In this document: positions 18,018-27,154 of the stretch, piece after piece
Layout of the letters: every line of letters starts with the position of its first letter
Numbering within the stretch: the first letter of the stretch is position 1
Assembly: GCA_021151695.1 (NCBI GenBank)
Contig: JAGKWU010000009.1
Coordinates: 1 to 64,000 of the forward strand
Reading direction: 5' to 3'
Source of the DNA: Cellvibrionaceae bacterium
Lineage (GTDB): Bacteria; Pseudomonadota; Gammaproteobacteria; Pseudomonadales; Cellvibrionaceae
DNA length: 64,000 nucleotides
Notes under the pieces: generated by a model
The model's input: the letters and a program-made list of their open reading frames with translations, nothing else
Databases searched by the model: none
What the model was told of the DNA's origin: nothing
Program-made: the position numbers and the translations under genes

Positions 18018-19043
18018 ATGAGTAAGAGCAGCGTAGCCAAATCAATTGCTGATATAGCGCAGCGTTCCGGATTTTCGGAATCCACTGTATCGCGAGCACT
18101 TAATGACAACCCTATGATCAGTCTTGAGACGCGCGAAAAGATTCAAAAAATTGCCAAGGACATGCATTACAGCTTCAATGAAGGAGCGCGGAACTTGCGT
18201 CTTCAAAAAAGCCATACGATTTCCATACTGATCAACAACGACAACAACCACATCCAAACGCTATCCGATCCATTTATGATGGATTTAATCAGTGTGATAG
18301 CCGACGAATTAGACAAGCATAAATACAATCTGCTGTTTTGCAGTAGCGCTATAGAAAAAGACAAGCTCTACGGTCAGCTAATACGCTCAAAAAAATCCGA
18401 TGGCATTATCATTATTGGTCAAGGAAAGAATGATGACTTTATTCGCACCCTTGCCGAAATGGAGGTACCCATTGTTGTTTGGGGTGGAAAGATTTCCCAC
18501 GCAAATTATTGTGTCGTAGGTAGCGATAATTATGCGGGCGGTGCGCTGGCCGCCAAGCAATTGATTTTGGACAAACGCAAACACTTTTTATTTTTAGGCG
18601 ATATATCCCACCCCGAAATTAAAAATCGCTACCTGGGTTTTATTGATACGCTCAGCGCCTATGGCCTGGAAGGTAACCAGAAATCTGTATCAGCCGGTTT
18701 TTCGGTGCAATCCGGTTATGACCAAATATTAGATCTGATGTTGCATCAGGAAGGCTTTGATGCTGTGTTTGCAGCGAGCGATCAAATCGCGATGGGTGCC
18801 ATCAAAGCGTTGCAAGCGCATGGCAAGCAAGTGCCAAAAGATGTTTCGGTTGTCGGTTTTGACCATATTCCTTTTGCTGCTTATTTTTCACCGCCGCTCA
18901 CGACTATCAAACAAGATATTGAAGCGGGTGGAAAACTGCTTGTTTCCAAGCTGATTAATTTGTTAAACGGTAAAGCGCCCAAATCCCATTTTTTGACTCC
19001 CACCCTTATTACCGGTGGTTCTTGTGTGAGGGCTCATACATAA
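18018..19043 (+). CDS. LacI-family transcriptional regulator
   Basis: 341 residues. The N-terminal helix-turn-helix (SIADIAQRSGFSESTVSRAL, about residues 9-28) and hinge helix (GARNLRLQKS) have LacI form. The rest is a periplasmic-binding-protein-like sugar sensor with typical GSDNYAGGALAAKQLI, FAASDQIAMGAIKAL and SVVGFDHIPFAAYFSPPLTTI segments. GGTAAG precedes the ATG. The two palindromes at 13254 and 16473 are its likely operators, placing the receptor, GH65-pgmB and the MFS gene under its control. The effector is probably an alpha-glucoside or glucose (inference). Confidence 0.92.
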   Translation: MSKSSVAKSIADIAQRSGFSESTVSRALNDNPMISLETREKIQKIAKDMHYSFNEGARNLRLQKSHTISILINNDNNHIQTLSDPFMMDLISVIADELDKHKYNLLFCSSAIEKDKLYGQLIRSKKSDGIIIIGQGKNDDFIRTLAEMEVPIVVWGGKISHANYCVVGSDNYAGGALAAKQLILDKRKHFLFLGDISHPEIKNRYLGFIDTLSAYGLEGNQKSVSAGFSVQSGYDQILDLMLHQEGFDAVFAASDQIAMGAIKALQAHGKQVPKDVSVVGFDHIPFAAYFSPPLTTIKQDIEAGGKLLVSKLINLLNGKAPKSHFLTPTLITGGSCVRAHT

Positions 19044-19170
19044 ATAGCGCGCATGTGCGCAGCCATTGATGGGCAAAAACATGTACCAGGATTAAAAATA
19101 GCATTACTTTTTTTACTCAGACAAATCACTGTTTTTGTAAGAACTGTTTGATTTTTACCGGGAGCATTTT

Positions 19171-20745
19171 ATGCGCGCATTATCTTTCGCTCTGCTGCTA
19201 TTGGTACTGTTGGTCGACATCAGTTGGGCGGAGGAAAAATCGCCCGCTGATGTTTATGGTGAATTATTTGAGCAAGTCCAGCTGCAAAAAGTGTTTGCCG
19301 ATGGCAAAACTTTTGTGGATGCCCAGCCCAAATTTGCTCCCGAAAAAATCATGGCTGACTTCAATCAGCGCAAACCATTGCAGGGTGCGCCCCTGAAGGC
19401 ATTTGTACTGGAGCACTTCACAGTTCCGGAAGGAGTGGCTCCCCCCGCCTCGCACAGCGAACGCTTGCCGCTTAGCCAACATATCTCCCAACTCTGGCCG
19501 CAATTACAGCGCCCCGCCAATACCCAAATTGAAGGCTCCTCACTATTGCCACTGCCTGAACCCTATGTGGTACCCGGCGGGCGTTTTCGCGAAATTTATT
19601 ATTGGGATAGTTACTTCACGATGCTCGGTTTGGCCGCTGACGGCCGCACCGATCTGGTGAAATCCATGCTCAATAATTTTGAAAGCCTGATCACCCGCTA
19701 CGGCCATATTCCCAACGGCAATCGCAGCTATTACCTGAGCCGTTCCCAACCGCCTTTTTTTGCGCTGATGACTCAAATAGTACCTACTGATGACCAGGCT
19801 ACCCTTGCTCATCAGCTCGCGGCACTACAAGTTGAGTACCATTTCTGGATGAAAGGAAAGGAGTGTCTGACTGTCTCGCTCAACGCCTGTATGCACGTGG
19901 TACGTATGGGCGATGGCAGCTTTCTCAATCGTTATTGGGATGAGAAGGCGACGCCGCGCGATGAATCCTACGCGGAGGATGTGCTCACCGCCGCAAACAC
20001 CAATCGCACCAAAACCGACGTCTATCGTCACCTGCGCGCCGGCGCGGAGAGCGGTTGGGATTTCAGTTCGCGCTGGTTAAAAAATCCCGATGACCTGCGC
20101 AGCATAGTAACCACCGATATAGTGCCCGTGGATTTGAATAGCCTGCTCTGGTTGCAGGAAATTGAGATAGCGCGCCTTTGCCAGCGCTTACAAAATATGA
20201 GTTGCAACGCCGAATACCGGCAGTTCGCACGTCTGCGTGCTGCCGCTATCCAAAAATATTTGTGGGTACCGGCGCAGAGCCGCTTCGCTGATTTTGATCT
20301 GGTACAAAAACGCACCACGCCCGTGGTATCCGCCGCAACTCTGTTTCCACTCTTTGCCGGTTTGGCTAGCGAGCATCAAGCCAAGGCTGTGGCAAAAACG
20401 ACACGCACATTGTTATTGGCGAACGGCGGTTTACGCACTACGCCCCTGCGCACCCATCAACAGTGGGATAGCCCCAATGGTTGGGCTCCCCTGCAATGGA
20501 TTGCGGTGGTGGGCTTGCGCAATTACGGGGAGCAGCAGCTCGCGCAGGAAATCGCCCAAAAATGGCTGCACACAGTGGCGGTCACCTATGCTGAAACTGG
20601 CAAGCTGCTGGAAAAATACGATGTAGAGGAGCGTCGCCCCGGTGGCGGCGGAGAATACCCACTGCAGGATGGTTTCGGCTGGACCAACGGCGTGGTACGC
20701 AGCCTTATGGTGCTTTACCCCGAGGCCGAGATCCCGACCCAATAA
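19171..20745 (+). CDS. treA: Periplasmic trehalase, GH37
   Basis: Hydrolyses trehalose to two glucose molecules. 524 residues with a cleavable signal peptide (about 1-20, ending SWA), so it acts in the periplasm. Both GH37 signatures are present: PGGRFREIYYWDSYFT starting at 135, and QQWDSPNGWAPLQW near 430. The ESGWDFSSRW segment holds the proposed catalytic aspartate. A glycine-rich GGGGEYPLQDGFGWTNGV closes the active site, as in bacterial TreA. It follows lacI after 127 bases, but I see no copy of the palindrome in that gap, so its control may differ from the rest of the locus. Confidence 0.93.
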   Translation: MRALSFALLLLVLLVDISWAEEKSPADVYGELFEQVQLQKVFADGKTFVDAQPKFAPEKIMADFNQRKPLQGAPLKAFVLEHFTVPEGVAPPASHSERLPLSQHISQLWPQLQRPANTQIEGSSLLPLPEPYVVPGGRFREIYYWDSYFTMLGLAADGRTDLVKSMLNNFESLITRYGHIPNGNRSYYLSRSQPPFFALMTQIVPTDDQATLAHQLAALQVEYHFWMKGKECLTVSLNACMHVVRMGDGSFLNRYWDEKATPRDESYAEDVLTAANTNRTKTDVYRHLRAGAESGWDFSSRWLKNPDDLRSIVTTDIVPVDLNSLLWLQEIEIARLCQRLQNMSCNAEYRQFARLRAAAIQKYLWVPAQSRFADFDLVQKRTTPVVSAATLFPLFAGLASEHQAKAVAKTTRTLLLANGGLRTTPLRTHQQWDSPNGWAPLQWIAVVGLRNYGEQQLAQEIAQKWLHTVAVTYAETGKLLEKYDVEERRPGGGGEYPLQDGFGWTNGVVRSLMVLYPEAEIPTQ

Positions 20746-20825
20746 CAACCGTTTGTTAACACAGAGCGCTAGCCATTGAGCCTGCTTCTTGGGCACACTA
20801 GGTCCTTTTCTTTGGGTAGCGCTTC

Positions 20826-21518
20826 GTGGACTTCACCTTTCCCGCCATCGGCATCATTCACTCCTGTTTTAAGGAAAAGTTTGGCATACCTCGCCAGCCC
20901 GGCCTGGCGCCCTTAGCCAAAGCCCGCCTGGAATTGCTGCCGCCTTACAACGAGCTGGCAGCGCTGGATGGTTTGGAAAACTGTAGCCATCTCTGGGTGC
21001 AGTTTGTCTTTCATGCAAACAAGAGAGAAGAGTGGAAACCCAAGGTGAAGCCACCGCGGTTGGGCGGCAATAAAACCCTCGGTGTATTTGCGACTCGCTC
21101 ACCCACACGACCCTCGCCTATTGGTCTCTCGGTGTGCACGCTGGAGGGTATAGTGCAAGAGGGAACACGCCTGTGGCTGGAGCTGGGTGGTGTGGATTTG
21201 CTGGACGGCACGCCGGTACTGGATATCAAACCCTATGTACCCTATGTGGACCTGGTGCCGGAGGCGATCAATCGTTTTGCCGAGGCCGCGCCTGTACTGG
21301 TACCCGTCAGCTTTACCCCGGATGCCACACGCCTGTGTGCGATCCATCCAAACCCCAAACTCGCCGACCTCATTCGCCAGATACTCCAGCAGGACCCGCG
21401 GCCACAATACCAACAACCAGACCCGACGCGTCTCTACGGCATGAAGCTATTGGATCTGGACGTGCAATGGCGCTATGTGGAGGAGGCGATCGAAGTAGTG
21501 GCGATAGTGACGCTCTGA
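20826..21518 (+). CDS. trmO: tRNA m6t6A37 methyltransferase TrmO (TsaA family)
   Basis: Adds a methyl group to N6-threonylcarbamoyladenosine at position 37 of some tRNAs, using S-adenosylmethionine. 230 residues, close to the E. coli protein. The family pattern is visible: IGIIHSCFKEKFGIPRQPGL at the start, LENCSHLWVQFVFH, GVFATRSPTRPSPIGLS and LDIKPYVPYVD. The C-terminal extension ends in a short strand (VVAIVTL). The start is GTG at 20826 with only a weak GGGT upstream, so the exact start is less certain than the identity. Confidence 0.92.
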   Translation: MDFTFPAIGIIHSCFKEKFGIPRQPGLAPLAKARLELLPPYNELAALDGLENCSHLWVQFVFHANKREEWKPKVKPPRLGGNKTLGVFATRSPTRPSPIGLSVCTLEGIVQEGTRLWLELGGVDLLDGTPVLDIKPYVPYVDLVPEAINRFAEAAPVLVPVSFTPDATRLCAIHPNPKLADLIRQILQQDPRPQYQQPDPTRLYGMKLLDLDVQWRYVEEAIEVVAIVTL

Positions 21519-21687
21519 GCCAACTTGCACAGGCCCCCTACACATACCTTAGGGAGCGCAAATCATCTAAAGCCCCACCCCTGATCGCCGGGCCTTTGTG
21601 CTATGATGCCGCCCAAATTTTTCCACCTCTCCATTCCAGCGTGCCGGCCCAGCCTGCATCCTGCGAATCCTTTCCTCCGGAGCTACC

Positions 21688-22917
21688 ATGAGCAAGACCT
21701 CGCTAGACAAAAGCAAGATCAAATTCCTGCTGCTTGAAGGCGTGCACCAATCTGCGGTGCAAACCCTCAACGACCAGGGCTACACCAACATCGAGTACCT
21801 GAAAACCGCGCTGGATGAAGACGCCCTGATCGAAAAGATCCAGGACGCCCACTTCGTTGGCCTGCGCTCGCGCACCCAGCTGACCCGTCGCGTGTTTGAA
21901 AACGCACCCAAACTGATTGCCGCAGGCTGCTTCTGTATCGGCACCAACCAGGTTGATCTAAAAGCCGCTCAGGAACACGGCGTTGCGGTCTTCAACGCGC
22001 CCTACTCCAACACCCGTTCAGTAGCGGAACTGGTGATCGCTGAGGCCATCCTGCTGCTGCGCAACATCCCGCAAAAGAACGCCGTGTGCCATCGCGGCGG
22101 TTGGGACAAGTCTGCTGTGGGCTCCTACGAAATCCGCGGTAAAAAGCTCGGCCTGATCGGCTACGGCTCCATCGGCAGCCAGACTTCTGTATTGGCTGAG
22201 TCGCTGGGCATGCAAGTGCAGTTCTACGACACCATCACCAAGCTGCCACTGGGCAACGCCCACCAGATCCGCGAACTGGACGAGCTGCTGGCCACCTCTG
22301 ACATCATCAGCCTGCACGTGCCCGAAACCGCTGCCACACAAGACATGATTGGCGCGCGCGAAATCGGCCTGATGAAGAAAGGCGCCATCCTGATCAACGC
22401 CTCACGCGGCACAGTGGTAGACATTGATGCATTGGCGGCGGCTATCAAATCTGGCGCTTTGGCCGGTGCAGCTATCGACGTATTCCCCGAAGAGCCCAAA
22501 GCCAACGACGACGAATTCGTGTCAGCCCTGCGCGGTTTGGACAATGTGATCCTGACCCCGCACATCGGCGGCTCCACCATGGAGGCGCAAGCCAATATTG
22601 GCATCGAAGTGGCGGAAAAGCTGATTAAATACTCCGACAACGGCACCACCACCAGCTCGGTCAACTTCCCCGAAGTGGCATTACCTGGCCATCCGGACGC
22701 GCATCGTTTACTGCACGTACACGCCAACGTTCCCGGTGTACTGTCGAAGATCAACAAAATCTTCTCCGACAACCACATCAACATCGCCTCCCAATACCTG
22801 CAAACCAACGACAAGGTTGGCTATGTGGTAGTGGACATCAACTCCCCTTACGATGAAGCGGCCGTTGAGCAGTTGAAGGCGATTGAAGGGACGATTCGCT
22901 GCCGCGTGTTGTTTTAA
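21688..22917 (+). CDS. serA: D-3-phosphoglycerate dehydrogenase
   Basis: First step of serine synthesis, 3-phosphoglycerate to 3-phosphohydroxypyruvate with NAD+; cytosolic. 409 residues, the short E. coli type. It has the substrate domain, an NAD-binding Rossmann insert (GLIGYGSIGSQ near residue 155), the catalytic Arg-Glu-His set (NASRGTVVD, PEEP and PHIGGST) and a C-terminal ACT domain (about 335-409) that binds serine for feedback inhibition. TCCGGAG precedes the ATG. It stands alone and ends in a strong terminator. Confidence 0.96.
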   Translation: MSKTSLDKSKIKFLLLEGVHQSAVQTLNDQGYTNIEYLKTALDEDALIEKIQDAHFVGLRSRTQLTRRVFENAPKLIAAGCFCIGTNQVDLKAAQEHGVAVFNAPYSNTRSVAELVIAEAILLLRNIPQKNAVCHRGGWDKSAVGSYEIRGKKLGLIGYGSIGSQTSVLAESLGMQVQFYDTITKLPLGNAHQIRELDELLATSDIISLHVPETAATQDMIGAREIGLMKKGAILINASRGTVVDIDALAAAIKSGALAGAAIDVFPEEPKANDDEFVSALRGLDNVILTPHIGGSTMEAQANIGIEVAEKLIKYSDNGTTTSSVNFPEVALPGHPDAHRLLHVHANVPGVLSKINKIFSDNHINIASQYLQTNDKVGYVVVDINSPYDEAAVEQLKAIEGTIRCRVLF

Positions 22918-22938
22918 ACGCAAGCGATTCCACGATGT

Positions 22939-22964
22939 AAAAAGGCCGCATTGCGGCCTTTTTT
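22939..22964. terminator. Bidirectional terminator between serA and the AraC gene
   Basis: AAAGGCCGC and GCGGCCTTT around a three-base loop, with A and T runs on the two sides. It serves the two convergent genes. Confidence 0.85.
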
Positions 22965-22982
22965 ATTGCTATCCGATAAACG

Positions 22983-23939
22983 CTAAACCGCCTCCGTCAC
23001 CCGCTCCTCACTCGGCGAATGCCCAATAATTCGTTTAAACGCCCGACTAAACGACGCTTCGGAATCGTAGCCCAGGCGGTTGGCAGCGGTAGCGATACGC
23101 ATGCCGTCCTGGGCGATCCACTGCCGTGCCTGGAACATTTTTACGCGCGCTACGTATTTGGCGGGGGTTTCGCCCAGGGTGCGGGTGAATTTGTCGGTAA
23201 AGCTGGAGCGTGAGGCACCCATCAGGTCTGCGAGTTTTGCCACCGACCAGTCGCTCTCAGGCTGCATATGGATGGCGGCGATGACTTTGCCAATTTGCGG
23301 ACAGCGCACGGCGGCTATCCAGCCGGTGGAGTCGCTGCAGGCACATTCCACCCAGGCGCGGATAATGCTGGCCGCCAGTACATCAGCCAGGCGCGCCAGG
23401 ATTCCGCAGGAGCCGATGCGGTTCAGGTCGATTTCGCGTTCCATAGCGTCGAGCATCACAGGTACTGTCGGGTCGCGCCGGGCGAGATCGCGGGCGCGCA
23501 TCAGGTCGGGCATCATCGCCATAAGGGGATGCAGTGGATCGAGGTTAAAGCGCATGGCGCCGCAGAAGAGCATGTCCGGCTCAAGGGTGCCATCGGCCGT
23601 CTCGCCGCTCGCACACTCACCGTTCACAAGATAAATACTGTCGGATACCTCGCGGCGGGCAAGGGAATTTATATCCACCGTCGGTAAATCCGGCGAACTG
23701 GCCATGATATGGAAGCTGCCGCGTGGAAAGAGCACCGCATCACCGGGGTTCAGTTGCACCCAATCGCTGGAGTCCGTCTTCAACCAGCAACTACCTTGCG
23801 CCACGAAGTGGAAACGCGCCTCACGCTGTGCGGGGAAGGCCACCGCCCAAGGTGCGCGCAGATGGCAGCGGCCATATTCCACCCCGTCGAGACGCAGGCC
23901 AAGCAGGATTTCCGTCAGTGTATCGAGCATATCACCCAT
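22983..23939 (-). CDS. AraC-family regulator with cupin sensor
   Basis: 318 residues. The N-terminal ~190 residues look like a cupin_6 sensor domain (GRCHLRAPWAVAFPAQREARFHFV, then LNPGDAVLFPRGSFHIM). The C-terminal ~100 residues carry two helix-turn-helix motifs of AraC type (SVAKLADLMGASRSSFTDKF and ATAANRLGYDSEASFSRAFK). It is divergent from the MFS efflux gene at 24042 with about 100 bases between, the usual layout for a regulator controlling its neighbour. Effector unknown. Confidence 0.88.
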   Translation of the reverse strand: MGDMLDTLTEILLGLRLDGVEYGRCHLRAPWAVAFPAQREARFHFVAQGSCWLKTDSSDWVQLNPGDAVLFPRGSFHIMASSPDLPTVDINSLARREVSDSIYLVNGECASGETADGTLEPDMLFCGAMRFNLDPLHPLMAMMPDLMRARDLARRDPTVPVMLDAMEREIDLNRIGSCGILARLADVLAASIIRAWVECACSDSTGWIAAVRCPQIGKVIAAIHMQPESDWSVAKLADLMGASRSSFTDKFTRTLGETPAKYVARVKMFQARQWIAQDGMRIATAANRLGYDSEASFSRAFKRIIGHSPSEERVTEAV

Positions 23940-24041
23940 CCAAATTTGGTTAAATAGTCATGCATTTAGGATTTTATATCATAGAAAAGCCAAAACCTTA
24001 ACTCTAGACTGCAGCTACGATTAACTCTCTGTAGAGCTGCC

Positions 24042-25241
24042 ATGAACGATACCACCTGCCCAGATACATCCCTTCTACTTCAAACTCCCTCTGATCTTAA
24101 CGCTGCTAATTGGCCCGGCATATTGAGCCTGACGCTCGGTGTATTTGGCCTGGTAACGGCCGAGTTCCTGCCCGCCAGCCTGCTAACGGCCATGGCGACA
24201 GATCTGGGGATTTCCGCTGGCGCCGCTGGCCAGGCGGTGACCGCGACGGCGCTGGTTGGCGCCCTGGCAGCACTGAGCATCCCCGTGCTTACACGCAACC
24301 TGGATCGCAAACTCGTGCTCTTGGGTTTGTCGCTGCTGTTGGTTACCTCCAATCTGCTGGCGGCAGTGGCATCCAGCTTTTTTGTGTTGATTGTGGCCCG
24401 GGTCTTGTTGGGTGTTGCACTGGGTGGGTTTTGGTCCATGGCGGCTGCGCTGGCGATGAGGTTGGTGCCGGAACATCTCTTTGCGCGCGCCATGTCGGTG
24501 GTGCTGACGGGCGTCTCGGTCGCCACCGTTTGCGCTGCACCTCTGGGGGCTTACATGGGTGATCTCTGGGGATGGCGCAGCGCTTTTATCGCGGCGGGCT
24601 GTTTAAGCCTGGTGACCATAGTCTCGCAGGTATTTGCTATTCAGGGGCTGCCACCGAAGGACAATCCCAATGTGAAAATCCTGTTCCAGTTGCTCGGCCG
24701 TACCCAGGTGCGCATTGCCTTGCTGGCAGTGATGTTAATTATCTCCGGCCACTTCGCCGGCTTCACTTATATTCGCCCTTTATTGGAAGGCGTAACCCAA
24801 GTGTCCATCAGCACCATTTCCGCCATATTGCTTGGCTATGGCATCGGCGGATTTTTTGGTAATTTCGCTGGCGGCTTTATCGCCGAGCGGAGTGAGCGCA
24901 ATGCGATTATTTTCGGCGGCGTTGTCATCATTGCCATGGCGCTTGTGCTGGTCGTAGCCGGGAAAACCCCAAGCCTCGCGGCAGTTTCCATCGCACTTTG
25001 GGGATTTGCTTTCGGCGCTTTTCCTATTGGTTTTCAAACCTGGATTATTCGCGCCGCGCCGGATCAAGCTGAGGGCGCGGGCGGCTTACTGGTCGCCGCC
25101 TTTCAAATCGCCATCGCCAGCGGTGCCGTCGGCGGAGGCATTTTGGTGGATTATCTGGGCGCCTTGGGTGGCCCGATTTTCGCGCTGATAACTATCAGCT
25201 TGGGCAGTTTATTGGTCATGCGCTTTGGGCCACGCCCCTAG
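24042..25241 (+). CDS. MFS transporter, DHA1 family (AraJ/NepI-like)
   Basis: Inner-membrane drug:H+ antiporter-type carrier of 399 residues with about 12 predicted helices. ARVLLGVALGGFWSMAAALAMRLVP is the helix-4/5 region, with the antiporter-type glycine-rich motif, and DLWGWRSAFIAAGCLS follows at helix 6, both as in AraJ/NepI/PbuE exporters. The substrate cannot be inferred: relatives export purine nucleosides, arabinose-like sugars or drugs. The divergent AraC-type gene probably regulates it. Confidence 0.88.
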   Translation: MNDTTCPDTSLLLQTPSDLNAANWPGILSLTLGVFGLVTAEFLPASLLTAMATDLGISAGAAGQAVTATALVGALAALSIPVLTRNLDRKLVLLGLSLLLVTSNLLAAVASSFFVLIVARVLLGVALGGFWSMAAALAMRLVPEHLFARAMSVVLTGVSVATVCAAPLGAYMGDLWGWRSAFIAAGCLSLVTIVSQVFAIQGLPPKDNPNVKILFQLLGRTQVRIALLAVMLIISGHFAGFTYIRPLLEGVTQVSISTISAILLGYGIGGFFGNFAGGFIAERSERNAIIFGGVVIIAMALVLVVAGKTPSLAAVSIALWGFAFGAFPIGFQTWIIRAAPDQAEGAGGLLVAAFQIAIASGAVGGGILVDYLGALGGPIFALITISLGSLLVMRFGPRP

Positions 25242-25280
25242 GCATTGAGAGCAAATTTAATGACCTGAATCACAAACCCC

Positions 25281-25312
25281 AAAAACCGCTGCCAATTATG
25301 TCAGCGGTTTTT
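25281..25312 (+). terminator. Rho-independent terminator after the MFS gene
   Basis: AAAAACCGCTG and CAGCGGTTTTT arms around a ten-base loop, ending in a T-run. A separate hairpin, GCACCGG...CCGGTGC, follows at 25338-25357 in the DUF1800 leader. Confidence 0.8.
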
Positions 25313-25375
25313 TATTGCCGGCGTTATAGCTCCAATAGCACCGGATTCCGCCGGTGCCTGGCGGAGGACACTATC

Positions 25376-27145
25376 ATGGGGCATTCGGTAAAACTCGATA
25401 GGAAGTGTGTGGCGGGGGCCGGCGCTGTAGCCGGGTTAAGTGCTTGCGGGGGCGGTGGATCAGGTGGCGGGGCGGCTTCGTCAGTGGCCAGTTCGTCGCT
25501 CGCCAGTTCATCAGTAACAAGCTCATCCCTCAGCAGCTCGATCAGCGCGTCGGCAACCTCCGCCTCTTCCAGCCAATCCAGTCTTGGACTGTCCTCATCC
25601 AGCGCTTCAAGCGCATCCAGCTCGGCCGGCACTATTAGCGCCGAACAGGCGGCCAGTTTTCTGGCGCAGGCGAGCCTCGCCAGTAGTGCAGCGGATATTG
25701 CCCAGGTTCAATCCCAGGGTTACCGCGGCTGGCTGGACGCCGAGATGGCCAAGCCGCCCGGCGCCAGCCTGGTGGATATGCTCAAAGCCAAGGGGCTGGA
25801 CGATATCGCCTACAAAAATAATGTAGCCGGCATAGACAACGTACTCTGGAAGCGCCTGCTGACAGGCACCGACCCGCTGCGACTGCGGGTGGCACTGGCG
25901 CTATCGGAGATTGTGGTGGTAAGCAGCAACCTGGCCGGGGTGCGCTATCGCCAGTTCGCCATGGCCTATTACTGGGGGATTCTCGAAGCCAACGCTTTCG
26001 GCCGCTATCACGACCTGCTGGAACAGGTATCCAAGGCACCGGCCATGGGCGCCTGGCTGACCTATCGCGGCAATCGCAAAGCCAGCGGCGACAATCTGCC
26101 CGACGAAAACTATGCCCGCGAAATCATGCAGTTGTTCAGCATAGGCGTGTACCAGTTGAACCTGGATGGCAGCCTCAAACTCAGCAATGACAAACCCATA
26201 GAAACCTACAACCAGACCGACGTAAGCCAGCTGGCGCGGGTGTTTACCGGCTGGGATCTGGACCCGAATCAGGGCACCAAAGACACACCCGACGCCTCCT
26301 ATCACCCCATGGTGCAGACCGCCAAATACCACGAGAGCGGCACCAAAATTTTTTTAGGTACGACCATCTCCGCCAATACTGACGGCGAAACCAGCCTGCA
26401 ACTGGCACTCGATACACTCATGGCCCATCCCAATATGGCGCCGTTCATTAGTAGGCAATTGATCCAGCGGCTGGTGACCAGCAACCCCGACCCCAACTAC
26501 GTCGCGCGGGTTGCCGCCGTGTTCAACAACAACGGTGCGGGCATTAAGGGCGATTTGGCGGCAGTGGTGCGCGCGATTTTGCTGGATTCCACCGCCCGCT
26601 CCAGTGCACGCTTGAGCGATGCTGGCTTCGGCAAATTGCGCGAACCTATGCTGCGCTTTCTGCAATGGGCGCGCACTTTCGGCTACCGCGATGCGAAGGA
26701 TACCTGGGCCATTGGCGACACCTCCGACCCCGCAACACGCCTTGGTCAAAGTCCGTTGCGCTCCGCATCAGTATTTAATTTTTATCGCCCGGGTTATGTA
26801 CCGCTCAGCAAGATTATTGGCGAGCGCACAGTGCCGGAATTTCAAATCACCACCGAAACATCTGTGGCCGGCTACATCAACTATATGCAAACCGCCATCA
26901 GCAAAGGCGTCGCAGGTACGCAAGCGGATTACAGCCAGTGGCTGCCCCTCACCAGCGATACCAACGCGCTCCTGACTCAACTCAATCTTGTGTTGGCTGC
27001 GAATCAACTTTCCACAAGTCGCCTCGCGAATTTTAAAACAGCGCTCGACAGCATCGATATCAATGGCGTCAACGGCCAGAGCAATCGCCTCTACGCGGCA
27101 ATATTGCTGGTGATGAGTTGCCCTGAATATCTCACGCAAAAATAG
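25376..27145 (+). CDS. DUF1800 family protein, probable lipoprotein with Ser-rich linker
   Basis: 589 residues from the ATG at 25376, preceded at good distance by GGAGG. The frame extends upstream, but that part crosses a hairpin. The start MGHSVKLDRKCVAGAGAVAGLSACGGGG suggests a lipobox LSAC, although the hydrophobic stretch is weak. About 70 residues of serine/alanine linker follow, then a DUF1800 domain (LPDENYAREIMQLFSIGVYQ, VFTGW, LRSASVFNFYRPGY). Function unknown. DUF1800 and DUF1501 genes commonly sit side by side, and here DUF1501 follows after nine bases, so the pair is surely an operon. Confidence 0.85.
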   Translation: MGHSVKLDRKCVAGAGAVAGLSACGGGGSGGGAASSVASSSLASSSVTSSSLSSSISASATSASSSQSSLGLSSSSASSASSSAGTISAEQAASFLAQASLASSAADIAQVQSQGYRGWLDAEMAKPPGASLVDMLKAKGLDDIAYKNNVAGIDNVLWKRLLTGTDPLRLRVALALSEIVVVSSNLAGVRYRQFAMAYYWGILEANAFGRYHDLLEQVSKAPAMGAWLTYRGNRKASGDNLPDENYAREIMQLFSIGVYQLNLDGSLKLSNDKPIETYNQTDVSQLARVFTGWDLDPNQGTKDTPDASYHPMVQTAKYHESGTKIFLGTTISANTDGETSLQLALDTLMAHPNMAPFISRQLIQRLVTSNPDPNYVARVAAVFNNNGAGIKGDLAAVVRAILLDSTARSSARLSDAGFGKLREPMLRFLQWARTFGYRDAKDTWAIGDTSDPATRLGQSPLRSASVFNFYRPGYVPLSKIIGERTVPEFQITTETSVAGYINYMQTAISKGVAGTQADYSQWLPLTSDTNALLTQLNLVLAANQLSTSRLANFKTALDSIDINGVNGQSNRLYAAILLVMSCPEYLTQK

Positions 27146-27154
27146 GAAGCGATC

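Noticed and set aside
22920..22935. Sequence resembling the LacI palindrome after serA (ACGCAAGCGATTCC)
   Set aside because: Only part of the palindrome matches and it lies between convergent genes, where an operator makes no sense.
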